From the NCBI GenBank assembly GCA_029556045.1, contig JAKQGS010000467.1, positions 1-11,828 on the forward strand: a stretch of DNA of 11,828 bases, read 5' to 3'. This DNA comes from Pseudomonadota bacterium (GTDB lineage Bacteria > Bdellovibrionota > Oligoflexia > Oligoflexales > Oligoflexaceae). The position numbers were made by a program, and so were the translations under genes. The notes under the pieces are model-generated. The model was not told the DNA's origin. It did no database searches and saw only the letters and a list, made by a program, of their open reading frames with translations. Every line of letters begins with the position of its first letter. Position 1 is the stretch's first letter. Positions 1 through 5,978 of the stretch are shown here, in pieces.

Positions 1-469
1 GAAAGCCATCGTCCAGAATCCAGACGTCGGGGGCGGGAAACTCCCGCAGATACCGATGGGCTGCCTCCCAGCGACGGGCTCCCACAATCACTGGAACATT
101 GCCTAGCATTTGGGCCTGCATGCGGGCTTCATCGGCGGTATAGCGACCGTCTTGCTGTGGCTGCTGCAGAATTTCTGACCCTCGTAGCGTCATACTGTCC
201 TCTGCCGCAAGGCCGCTGCGGTACCCGCGGGTCAATATCGCGGGTTGGTAGCCCATGGCGATGATGAGCCGTGCCAGTTCCATCACCACGGGTGATTTGC
301 CGGTGCCACCCAACGTGAGATTGCCAACAGAAATAGTTTTCCCCGGCAGGGCGTGGGTGGTCCGCCATCCACGGTCATAGGCCGCATTGCGGATCATCAC
401 GACCATGCGAAAAAGAAGTTCGAAGGGCGCCAGCAGGGGCAGCCCGAAGCGGAGGACGCGGCGAATCAT
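1..469 (-). CDS. lpxK: Tetraacyldisaccharide 4'-kinase LpxK, N-terminal part (cut by window edge)
   Basis: LpxK phosphorylates the 4' position of tetraacyldisaccharide 1-phosphate at the cytoplasmic face of the inner membrane, giving lipid IVA in lipid A synthesis. The 156 residues visible start MIRRVLRFGLPLLAP. They carry an N-terminal hydrophobic/amphipathic helix (about 8-28), the family segment VGNLTLGGTGKSP with the P-loop at 54-60, the ARLIIAMGYQPAILTRGYR strand-helix unit (66-84), a TADEARMQAQ segment (111-120) matching the family's conserved DE region, and WILDDGF at 150-156, the start of the DDGFQH Walker-B-like motif, where the window ends. About half of a usual 320-340 residue protein is present. 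The ATG overlaps the upstream cinA stop codon as ATGA, so translation is probably coupled and no separate promoter is expected. The P-loop has Ser where many homologues have Thr, a conservative change. Identification is firm. Confidence 0.95.
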   Translation of the reverse strand, partial: MIRRVLRFGLPLLAPFELLFRMVVMIRNAAYDRGWRTTHALPGKTISVGNLTLGGTGKSPVVMELARLIIAMGYQPAILTRGYRSGLAAEDSMTLRGSEILQQPQQDGRYTADEARMQAQMLGNVPVIVGARRWEAAHRYLREFPAPDVWILDDGF

Positions 470-1662
470 GCGTGTAACCTCGGCCCCTGTTGCGTGATGG
501 ACTGCCGCCACCATAACAGAGCGTCCTCCACCTGGAATCGGCAGAGTCGATCGGCGGTGGAACTGGGATAGGGAAATCGCCGCTCCCCGGTGTGGGCGCT
601 CCCCTCATGGGTCCAACCCAATCGCCAGGTTTGGCCATCGCTGCTGGGGGCCAGGATCAGACACAGAACTTCCGGATCCGCAAGATTCAGCATTTCATCA
701 AGCCACTCGCCCGCTTTGGTGGAGGCGCCGTATTCACCCAGCAGAGAAAACTCCTGTGCCGTATGATCACGGCGGCGACGAAGCACAGGGCCTAAGCGTT
801 CCGCCAGATAGCCCAGACTGCCGCCATCAAAGATCTGCACCTCGGTGTAGAGAGACAAAGATTCCGCCAGCTGCACCGCGGGATCATCATCGTCTTTCCC
901 CACCAGCCAGGGTTGCAGGGCATGCTCCACCGCATCCAGTGCCGTTTGGTTTTGGGATATCTCATGGACAGGAGTCCACAACTTGACTTCGATATAGGGA
1001 AAGTGCGGACGATACCCGGCCGCGAGGCTGGTGCCCTTGATCAGCTCCTCCACAATTTCCGCCACGGTGGATTCCGGTTGCCCCATCACATGAAAGCGAT
1101 AAAGGGAGGTCTGTAGTCCTGGCTCCAGCAATTCCTGAAGCTGTGGACCAACGGATGTCTCCCAAACCCCCTTCATTTCGGCCGGAGGTCCCGGTAGCAC
1201 CCATACGGTGGTCTGCCGATGGCTGAGGGTAAATGCCGCCGCCGTACCCACCGGATTGGGAATCACGGTTGCAGAGTCGGGAAAAAAGCACTGCCGGCGA
1301 TTGGAGGCGGGGGGAATGCGCCCCAGGGCCATAAACCGCTGGCGGATGGGCTCCCACGTTTCTTCCCGCATGATCAAAGGCTGGCCACACCATGCCGCCA
1401 CGGCATCGCGGGTCTTGTCGTCCGACGTGGGGCCAAGACCGCCGGTGACGATGATTTTGCTGGTGAGGGGCTCCCAGTTTTGCAGGGCGTTGATGATCAG
1501 AGGCTCATCATCCGGCACGGCCCCGTGGTGGGTTACCTCATAACCCATATCCGTCAACTGCCGCGCCAGCCAGGTGAGATTGGTGTTTTCAATCTGACCG
1601 GACGTGACCTCTGTGCCGATGGTCAATATGGCGATTTGATTGGATTTTGAAGAGATTGGCAT
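466..1662 (-). CDS. CinA-like protein: MoaB/MogA-type N-terminal domain with a degenerate NMN deamidase-like C-terminal domain
   Basis: The protein has 398 residues from the chosen ATG. The N-terminal domain is a clear CinA/competence-damage molybdopterin-binding-like domain: TIGTEVTSGQIENTN (14-28), VTGGLGPTSDDKTRDAVA (72-89), PNPVGTAAAF (135-144) and LPGPPAEMKGV (156-166). In well-studied CinA proteins this part acts as an ADP-ribose pyrophosphatase and the C-terminal part as a nicotinamide mononucleotide deamidase in pyridine nucleotide recycling. Here the C-terminal part (about 262-398) keeps the length and general pattern (LAESL..., GYLAERLG). However, the usual AESCTGG nucleophile motif reads FDGGSLG (278-284), and the GIAGPGG-type motif is absent, replaced by ILAPSSDGQTW. 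The deamidase is therefore probably inactive. The frame is open 42 codons further upstream to 1788, but that would put the start inside a terminator hairpin. The ATG at 1662 follows a purine-rich GGGGGAAGG and begins where family homology begins. It is coupled to lpxK by an ATGA overlap. Confidence 0.88.
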   Translation of the reverse strand: MPISSKSNQIAILTIGTEVTSGQIENTNLTWLARQLTDMGYEVTHHGAVPDDEPLIINALQNWEPLTSKIIVTGGLGPTSDDKTRDAVAAWCGQPLIMREETWEPIRQRFMALGRIPPASNRRQCFFPDSATVIPNPVGTAAAFTLSHRQTTVWVLPGPPAEMKGVWETSVGPQLQELLEPGLQTSLYRFHVMGQPESTVAEIVEELIKGTSLAAGYRPHFPYIEVKLWTPVHEISQNQTALDAVEHALQPWLVGKDDDDPAVQLAESLSLYTEVQIFDGGSLGYLAERLGPVLRRRRDHTAQEFSLLGEYGASTKAGEWLDEMLNLADPEVLCLILAPSSDGQTWRLGWTHEGSAHTGERRFPYPSSTADRLCRFQVEDALLWWRQSITQQGPRLHA

Positions 1663-1717
1663 ACCTTCCCCCGCGTCGTCGGACCGAAGTGAATCTATCG
1701 AGCATCGGCCTCTATAA

Positions 1718-1746
1718 ACCTTACTCCGGGCTAGGGGGAGATCCAA
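1718..1746 (-). promoter_or_regulatory. Weak candidate promoter for cinA-lpxK
   Basis: Read on the minus strand, TTGGAT (1746-1741) and TAAGGT (1723-1718) are separated by 17 bases, giving partial matches to sigma-70 -35 and -10 boxes. They lie between the terminator of the upstream unit and the cinA ATG at 1662, where a promoter is expected. Both boxes are poor matches, so the position in context is most of the support. Confidence 0.22.
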
Positions 1747-1775
1747 GCTGAATTGCACTTCCATCGGCATCGCCG

Positions 1776-1813
1776 AAAAACAAGACAACCGCCGTCTTGC
1801 GACAGCGGTTGTC
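1776..1813 (-). terminator. Intrinsic terminator of the vWA/EF-hand lipoprotein unit
   Basis: The arms GACAACCGC (1784-1792) and GCGGTTGTC (1805-1813) are a perfect 9-bp inverted repeat. After one mismatch they continue as GTC/GAC around a TTGC loop. On the minus strand the hairpin is followed by TTGTTTTT (1783-1776), a standard U-tract, so it terminates leftward transcription coming from the lipoprotein gene that ends at 1992. It also insulates cinA-lpxK and argues against the longer cinA reading frame that would begin at 1788. Confidence 0.85.
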
Positions 1814-1833
1814 TCATTGCTGAATCCTCCCTC

Positions 1834-1966
1834 TAGTTAGATTCTGCTGCAAAAGGCCGATCTCTGCGTTACTTCGTCAGAAAAAAGTGCTCATGTATGT
1901 TGAATACACTGCGCTTTTCTTCCTCCTCGTGCCTTGACCTCGACCTTTTTCAGCAGAATCTAGTTA
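1834..1966. repeat. MITE-like palindromic element flanked by a 6-bp direct repeat
   Basis: Two 23-base arms, 1838-1860 and 1940-1962, are inverted copies matching at 21 of 23 positions; the outer part TAGATTCTGCTG/CAGCAGAATCTA is perfect. Taking the element as 1840-1960 (121 bp, ends GATTCTGCTG and CAGCAGAATC), it is bordered on both sides by TAGTTA (1834-1839 and 1961-1966), as expected of a target-site duplication. The middle contains another hairpin: AAAAGTGC (1884-1891 region) can pair with GCGCTTTT, and TGTAT with ATACA around a five-base loop, so the whole unit could fold into one long interrupted hairpin. No coding capacity is apparent. It lies between the stop codon at 1992 and the terminator at 1776-1813, so it would be transcribed as 3' untranslated RNA. 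Whether other copies exist in the genome cannot be seen here. Confidence 0.7.
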
Positions 1967-1991
1967 TGAAGACTGCAGTCAGTAAACAAAG

Positions 1992-3536
1992 TTACTGACC
2001 GCGAGCATAAGAAAGTTGGCTGGTGGCAAAATAGACGTCATAGCTGTTGCATCCTTCGGTGCCGCAGTGGGCAGGCCCCCAGAACTTAGCCTGATATTGA
2101 ATGACATTGCCAAACAGCTGCTGCTGACGCAGGTCCTTCGGTACATCGCTGTAGGTGACACCGATGCGGGTGATGCCGAGATCACTCAGGGATTTCAGTT
2201 CGCCCTTTTCCGATTTTCCGTTGCCGTTATGATCGATCCACGCGACTAATTTGCCAAAGTTGGGATTGCGGGCATCGATACTTGGGGCCCCTGAGGCGTA
2301 CTGTGCCAGAGCTTCGTAGCCGTTACGGGCCGGTTTGCCGCCAGGCAACAGGGTCGAGTCCCCAAACAGTTCTTGCCCATTGTCGATGATGCCGTTGCCG
2401 TTCAAATCCATAGCGAGAAAAGCCGACTCCGAGGTAACCCAGCCTGTCTTCTCCGCGATACCGTCTGCATTCAAGTCAAAATGTGCGGTGCTGTTGACAG
2501 GTTCAACGGTGGTGAATTTCTGGGAGGTGGAAAGATCCAATACGATGGGACTCATCAGGCGCACCTTGAAGTCGCAGCTGCCTTCCAATGTTTGACCATT
2601 GCGGGAGGCGGTGATGTGGAATTTCACACCGGTGGATTTCCAGGAGTTGGGATTATCGATGATATCGCGATACTCCACCAGGAGCTCGGTTTTGGCGGGA
2701 TCCACGGCCACGGTTTTTACCCCCATCGTACGATTTTGGTTGCCAGAATCCATGCTGTCTTTGAAAAACCAGGAGTCTTCATCGATGCCGATGTGGAGGG
2801 TGTCCGCACTGCCCTGGATGGTGACCAATAGTGCGAGATCCCCACCGCCAGCGCGGAACGATTCCCCCGGGATGCCGCACTCGTTATCGCAGCTATCGGT
2901 GCCGTTGCGCTCCCGTTCAATCTGCACCACATCCTTGCAAAAGCCGCCGGGAGGCAGGTCCTCACCGTTGGGGTTTCGGGGATCCCCTGGAAGACCTTCA
3001 CCGTTGGGATTGCGGGGATCGCTGCCGGGGATCCCTTCGCCATTGGGATCGGTACCGGGAATCCATTCACCCCCGGGACTTTTGGAAAAGGTGTCATTGG
3101 TGAGTTTGATATCCTGGGCGTTGAGATACCCCTCAGCCAAAGCCAGATTCAAATCTTCGGCACATTGGCTGGCGGACAGTGGTTGGGCCACTAGCAGTTT
3201 TTCACCCCGTTCTGTTTGGACTGCCGCCACCAGGGCTACCGCTTCTCCCTTTTTGATGGTGCAGGTTTTGTCAGAATCCCCCACCCGCAGTGTGGTATCC
3301 CGCAGGGCGATGCCTCGTTTCAGAGCGCCGCTACGGCTCAACAGCGAATCAAAATGAGCCACCGAAGCTTTGGAGGGTGTCAGCGGCAATTCATAAAACT
3401 GACTTTGGGAGAAGGGGGAACGCAGACTCAGCACCTGTCCTTCATTGCTCAACTGGCCACATGCCACGGAGAGGGCCAGAAGTGAAAGGCTGGCCAAGGT
3501 TTTTTTGCCGTGGAATTTGTCGTGATACTGGGTCAT
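1992..3536 (-). CDS. Secreted lipoprotein with Pro/Gly/Asp-rich repeat linker and EF-hand-like calcium-binding loops
   Basis: The protein has 514 residues from the ATG at 3536, which has GAGG seven bases upstream; the open frame extends further but overlaps the preceding gene. A charged start (KFHGKK), a hydrophobic stretch (LASLSLLALSVA) and Cys26 give a lipoprotein signal, though the lipobox is imperfect (Ser rather than Leu at -3). Residues about 27-155 form an unrecognised domain. Residues 159-198 are tandem PG-x-DP-NPNGE-type repeats. Residues 199-335 form a Cys-containing domain I do not recognise. Residues 350-460 match a calcium-loop module often found at the C-terminus of large secreted proteins: FDLNADGIAEKTGWV (353-367), DLNGNGIIDNGQELFGD (377-393) and DHNGNGKSEKGE (435-446), the last fitting the D-x-N-x-N-G-...-E loop spacing. 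There are nine cysteines including the lipid-anchored one, so disulfides are plausible. It lies 34 bases downstream of a vWA lipoprotein in the same unit. Function is unknown; a surface or periplasmic adhesive/structural role is inference. Confidence 0.85.
   Translation of the reverse strand: MTQYHDKFHGKKTLASLSLLALSVACGQLSNEGQVLSLRSPFSQSQFYELPLTPSKASVAHFDSLLSRSGALKRGIALRDTTLRVGDSDKTCTIKKGEAVALVAAVQTERGEKLLVAQPLSASQCAEDLNLALAEGYLNAQDIKLTNDTFSKSPGGEWIPGTDPNGEGIPGSDPRNPNGEGLPGDPRNPNGEDLPPGGFCKDVVQIERERNGTDSCDNECGIPGESFRAGGGDLALLVTIQGSADTLHIGIDEDSWFFKDSMDSGNQNRTMGVKTVAVDPAKTELLVEYRDIIDNPNSWKSTGVKFHITASRNGQTLEGSCDFKVRLMSPIVLDLSTSQKFTTVEPVNSTAHFDLNADGIAEKTGWVTSESAFLAMDLNGNGIIDNGQELFGDSTLLPGGKPARNGYEALAQYASGAPSIDARNPNFGKLVAWIDHNGNGKSEKGELKSLSDLGITRIGVTYSDVPKDLRQQQLFGNVIQYQAKFWGPAHCGTEGCNSYDVYFATSQLSYARGQ
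2943..3062 (-). repeat. In-frame tandem repeat encoding the Pro/Gly/Asp-rich linker
   Basis: The stretch encodes residues 159-198 of the EF-hand lipoprotein. The units read IPGTDPNGE, GIPGSDPRNPNGE, GLPGDPRNPNGE and DLPPGG. The DNA is also repetitive, with recurring versions of ccgttggg(g/a)tt and ggggatc. Tandem in-frame units of this kind can change copy number by slippage or recombination without breaking the frame. The repeat separates the N-terminal domain from the cysteine-containing middle domain, so it is most likely a flexible extended spacer. Confidence 0.75.
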
Positions 3537-3570
3537 GAGTTTGCCTCGTTCGTTAGGTGGGTTGTTGGGT

Positions 3571-4677
3571 TTATTGACAGGTTTGTACCGACCCAAGGAC
3601 ACTGTCCATGGTGGCATCCAGGTTGTCCGAGCCATTGATCTCCACAACTTCGTCCGCAACCTTCGCAGGTAGATCAATCAGTGCCTGCCAGTAGGCTTGA
3701 AAATCCGCAAAACCATCGTTATTTCCAGACTTGTGCCCCCACATGATGGAGGGTTCATTCCAGGCTTTTTGCAGGGTATCTTTGGCCGGGGCGTTTTGCT
3801 CATCCCGGCTTTTGCCCGGTTGATAGAGGGACAGGATAATCAATTTAACATCCTTGCCCAGCTCCTCCCGTGCTCGCACCACATCGCTGGGTTTGTCATC
3901 GGTGGGCAGACCATCGGTGATCAGCATCACCACGTCGGATCGTTTATCCTGAGGATCACGGTTCTCCAACAATTTCCTGGCGCCGCGTAAAGCGGTGGCA
4001 TAGGGTGTTGGCCCTTCCGGCATGTGCGTGAAAGACATGAGATTCCAAAGGCTATCCTGAAAGGCGTCGGTTTCTCCCATAGCGCTGGTATTGGTGAGGG
4101 TGTCAGGTAATACGGAACCGTTGCCACTGTGGTAGACGCTGTTATTCAGGCCATCCATCGATTGGCCATCGCGGGGAAAAGACGAGATACCAAACGAGGA
4201 GCCCACAAATTCACTATTGATTGTGCGTGTGGCATTATCCTTGGCGATGGTGCGGGTGATGGCGGCAAAAATCGCGCTTTGACGATCGGTAAATCCGATG
4301 CCTCCCCGGGGGGAATTATCTTTGATGGGATCGGTGCCGCAGACATCCTGATTGGATGTCTTAACAGTTCCGGGCTTGCAGCTCATGGAGCCGGAGTTAT
4401 CCACCACAAAGGCGATACGCAGGGCTCGGTGTTGATCGGTGCAGTTCTGCGGAATGTCTTCGGCGCCTGGCAGAGGATCCGTCCCGCCCGGAAAAGGTTC
4501 GGTGTTGGGGGTTGAACCATCGGCGGTGCCCGGAGTGCGAATCTCTTTCGTGCCGGCATCCCCGTTAAACCCTGCCTCTTCCGAACAAGCGGTCAGGGTC
4601 ATCGCCATAATGACCATGGGCCATGTCCAGGCCAGCAACAGATGAAACGGTATCTTGCGTGTGATGGTGTCCGTCAT
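3571..4677 (-). CDS. vWA-domain lipoprotein (first gene of the two-gene unit)
   Basis: The protein has 368 residues from the ATG at 4677, preceded by AGAGGAG six bases away; an in-frame ATG 15 codons earlier lacks that site. Residues 1-31 are a lipoprotein signal with lipobox LTAC (Cys31) and Ser at +2, consistent with outer-membrane sorting under the E. coli Lol rule. A low-complexity Pro/Gly/Thr/Asp linker follows (about 45-76, including PFPGGTDPLPGAEDIP), then a von Willebrand factor A domain. Its metal-ion-dependent adhesion site is complete: D93-N-S95-G-S97, a likely Thr at 224 (GPTPYATAL) and ITDG with D255. Between the first two motifs is a long segment with cysteines (C100, C113). The chain ends VQTCQ. 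vWA domains with an intact site usually bind protein ligands through Mg2+ or Mn2+; the ligand here is unknown. A good promoter lies just upstream, and the EF-hand lipoprotein follows 34 bases downstream. Confidence 0.88.
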   Translation of the reverse strand: MTDTITRKIPFHLLLAWTWPMVIMAMTLTACSEEAGFNGDAGTKEIRTPGTADGSTPNTEPFPGGTDPLPGAEDIPQNCTDQHRALRIAFVVDNSGSMSCKPGTVKTSNQDVCGTDPIKDNSPRGGIGFTDRQSAIFAAITRTIAKDNATRTINSEFVGSSFGISSFPRDGQSMDGLNNSVYHSGNGSVLPDTLTNTSAMGETDAFQDSLWNLMSFTHMPEGPTPYATALRGARKLLENRDPQDKRSDVVMLITDGLPTDDKPSDVVRAREELGKDVKLIILSLYQPGKSRDEQNAPAKDTLQKAWNEPSIMWGHKSGNNDGFADFQAYWQALIDLPAKVADEVVEINGSDNLDATMDSVLGSVQTCQ

Positions 4678-4764
4678 GGTGTGCTCCTCTATCTGGTCCC
4701 ACCGACAGGGGTGAAACAACAACTGGCAAAGCTATCGGTTTGAGGGGTTGGAAATTGAGAAAAA

Positions 4765-4793
4765 ATTATAGAAGGCGTATTTTTGCAGCAAAA
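4765..4793 (-). promoter_or_regulatory. Sigma-70-type promoter for the vWA/EF-hand lipoprotein unit
   Basis: On the minus strand a perfect TATAAT (4770-4765) lies 17 bases from TTTTGC (4793-4788), a weak -35. The -35 is preceded by an AT-rich stretch (about 4794-4830, including AAATTTTAATT) that could act as an UP element and compensate for it. Transcription would start near 4757, giving a leader of about 80 bases before the ATG at 4677. It lies just downstream of the terminator of the preceding gene, so the two-gene unit has its own start. Confidence 0.65.
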
Positions 4794-4835
4794 ACAGTGA
4801 ATTAAAATTTAAGAAATCCGAAAATTTCGTCAGGT

Positions 4836-4875
4836 AAAAAAAAGACCCCGAACCAATTCATGAATTGGACGGGGT
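4836..4875 (-). terminator. Intrinsic terminator after the second vWA lipoprotein gene
   Basis: On the minus strand the hairpin consists of ACCCCG (as read at 4875-4870 and 4850-4845) and CCAATT/AATTGG (4868-4863 and 4858-4853) around a CATG loop, with a small A/AA internal loop. It is followed by eight consecutive T residues (4843-4836). It starts 33 bases after the stop codon at 4909 and is a textbook Rho-independent terminator for that gene. Confidence 0.92.
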
Positions 4876-4908
4876 TTGGGGGTATGTGTCAAACGGAATT
4901 GATGGAGT

Positions 4909-5892
4909 TTAATTTTTGGTGGTGTAGGTTACTTCGATGACAGCCCCATCACGGGGTTCGCGACCGGCCTTGAACTGCAATTCATTGGTTGCGAAGTCGA
5001 TGGCATAATTTTCGTCCCGGATCACCACCCCGTTGATGCGCACTTCCACGGATTCATCCGCTTCCAGAGGACGGGTCAGGGAGAACTTTTGGGTGGATAT
5101 TTTACTGATGATGTAACCCGCAAGATTACTCAACAGGGCGCTCCAGTCATCGTCGCAGAGATCCTGTACCAGGCCTTTATTCGGCAGGCTCACCGCCAAT
5201 TCTTGGTAAGCCTTGCCATATTGAGCAATGGTGCAGGTGGGCGTGACATTGCTTTCCGGCAATCCTACCAATCCATGCAAAATGATATTTTCAAGTTTAA
5301 ATTCAGAAAGGGCCTTCACCTGGGTCTTGAAGATGCCTGTCGGGGTGGATGCGTTATCATCGCTGATGACAATAAAATGGGTCTTGGCCTCAGGGCGCAG
5401 ACGCAATTCTTTTTGATAGAGTTTCGCATAGTCCCCCTTCAGCATGTTGGTGATGACGTCAAGAGCATTCCAGCTGTCAACAAACACATTCAAGTGAGAA
5501 AAATGCGGGTTGGCGTTGACTTCGTCGGGGAAATTGAAGTTGGTGCCCACCATGAAAACCTGATAGTCATCGATCCCCATCTGGATCAGGTCGTGGATAA
5601 ACCCATCCATGTTTTTTTCAAGAAACGTCTTTTCCGTGTCCATGCTGCCGCTGGTGTCCATCACCACCACGATATCGGTTTTTTCCGTTTTCCGGTTTTC
5701 TGCACCCAAAAACCGGTCGGTGACCTGCGAATATAGGGCTTGCGGCTTTTGCTCCTCCTCTGGGACTGGAGCAGGAGGCTGTTGCCGGGTTCCCGTGCCA
5801 CCGGAAAAGGAGGCGCCGTTTTGGCCGCAGGAGGTGGATAGAACCACCGATAATACCATGGCAAGGGCCCATGACCATACGTTGGTATTCAT
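4909..5892 (-). CDS. vWA-domain lipoprotein with a C-terminal beta-rich module
   Basis: The protein has 327 residues; the start at 5892 has AGAGG about seven bases upstream. The signal is lipoprotein-type: hydrophobic 7-18, then LSTSC with Cys22 and Gly at +2. A Ser/Gly/Pro/Glu-rich tether (23-52) leads to a vWA domain whose first adhesion-site motif is D79-T-S81-G-S83 and whose later acidic motif is VISDDN (175-180). The middle Thr of the site is not obvious, so metal coordination may be incomplete. Residues 219-265 (CTIAQYGKAYQELA, then LVQDLCDDDWSALLSNLA) form a conserved-looking block with two cysteines (220, 246). This resembles the end of the domain in other secreted bacterial vWA proteins. 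Residues 270-325 look like a small all-beta module: FSLTRPLEADESVEVRING, YAIDF, ELQFKAGREPRDGAVIEVTY. Function is unknown. It has its own terminator; no convincing promoter is seen between it and ybbP, and a strong stem-loop lies in that gap. Confidence 0.87.
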   Translation of the reverse strand: MNTNVWSWALAMVLSVVLSTSCGQNGASFSGGTGTRQQPPAPVPEEEQKPQALYSQVTDRFLGAENRKTEKTDIVVVMDTSGSMDTEKTFLEKNMDGFIHDLIQMGIDDYQVFMVGTNFNFPDEVNANPHFSHLNVFVDSWNALDVITNMLKGDYAKLYQKELRLRPEAKTHFIVISDDNASTPTGIFKTQVKALSEFKLENIILHGLVGLPESNVTPTCTIAQYGKAYQELAVSLPNKGLVQDLCDDDWSALLSNLAGYIISKISTQKFSLTRPLEADESVEVRINGVVIRDENYAIDFATNELQFKAGREPRDGAVIEVTYTTKN

Positions 5893-5924
5893 GTTGTGAA
5901 CCTCTAATGAAAATCATCTTTTTG

Positions 5925-5955
5925 CTGACCCGAGAGCTATCGGCTCCCGGGTCAG
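5925..5955 (-). other. Strong 13-bp stem-loop in the leader of the vWA lipoprotein gene, without a T-tract
   Basis: CTGACCCGGGAGC and GCTCTCGGGTCAG (minus-strand reading) pair over 13 positions around a five-base CGATA loop. In minus-strand RNA the only non-Watson-Crick pair is G-U; in plus-strand RNA the same position is an A-C mismatch, so the structure favours leftward transcripts. It lies between the ybbP stop (5979) and the vWA ATG (5892). On the minus strand a run of eight T residues precedes it (about 5972-5965) and CAAAAAG follows it, the reverse of an intrinsic terminator. It may be a leader, processing or mRNA-stability structure. Confidence 0.6.
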
Positions 5956-5978
5956 GAAATTTAGAAAAAAAAGTTGGA

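Noticed and set aside
962..1650. Several 110-143 codon open frames on both strands inside cinA
   Set aside because: All overlap the well-supported CinA N-terminal domain in other frames and have no family features.
1663..1788. N-terminal extension of the CinA-like protein to an upstream ATG at 1788
   Set aside because: The extension has no homology to CinA, would start inside a terminator hairpin, and the internal ATG at 1662 has a purine-rich site and begins where conserved sequence begins.
2943..3062. CRISPR-like or non-coding tandem repeat
   Set aside because: The repeat units are in frame, unevenly spaced and encode a coherent Pro/Gly/Asp linker, with no unique spacers.
2599..3357. Plus-strand open frame of 252 codons
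   Set aside because: It lies wholly opposite the EF-hand lipoprotein gene, which has recognisable domains, a signal peptide and a ribosome site. Its Ser/Pro/Gly-rich product is what the antisense of the linker repeats would give.
5089..5736. Plus-strand open frame of 215 codons
   Set aside because: It is antisense to the vWA lipoprotein gene, and its product has no recognisable motif or signal.
5925..5955. Intrinsic terminator of ybbP
   Set aside because: The stem is strong, but on the minus strand it is followed by CAAAAAG rather than T residues; the T-run precedes the stem.
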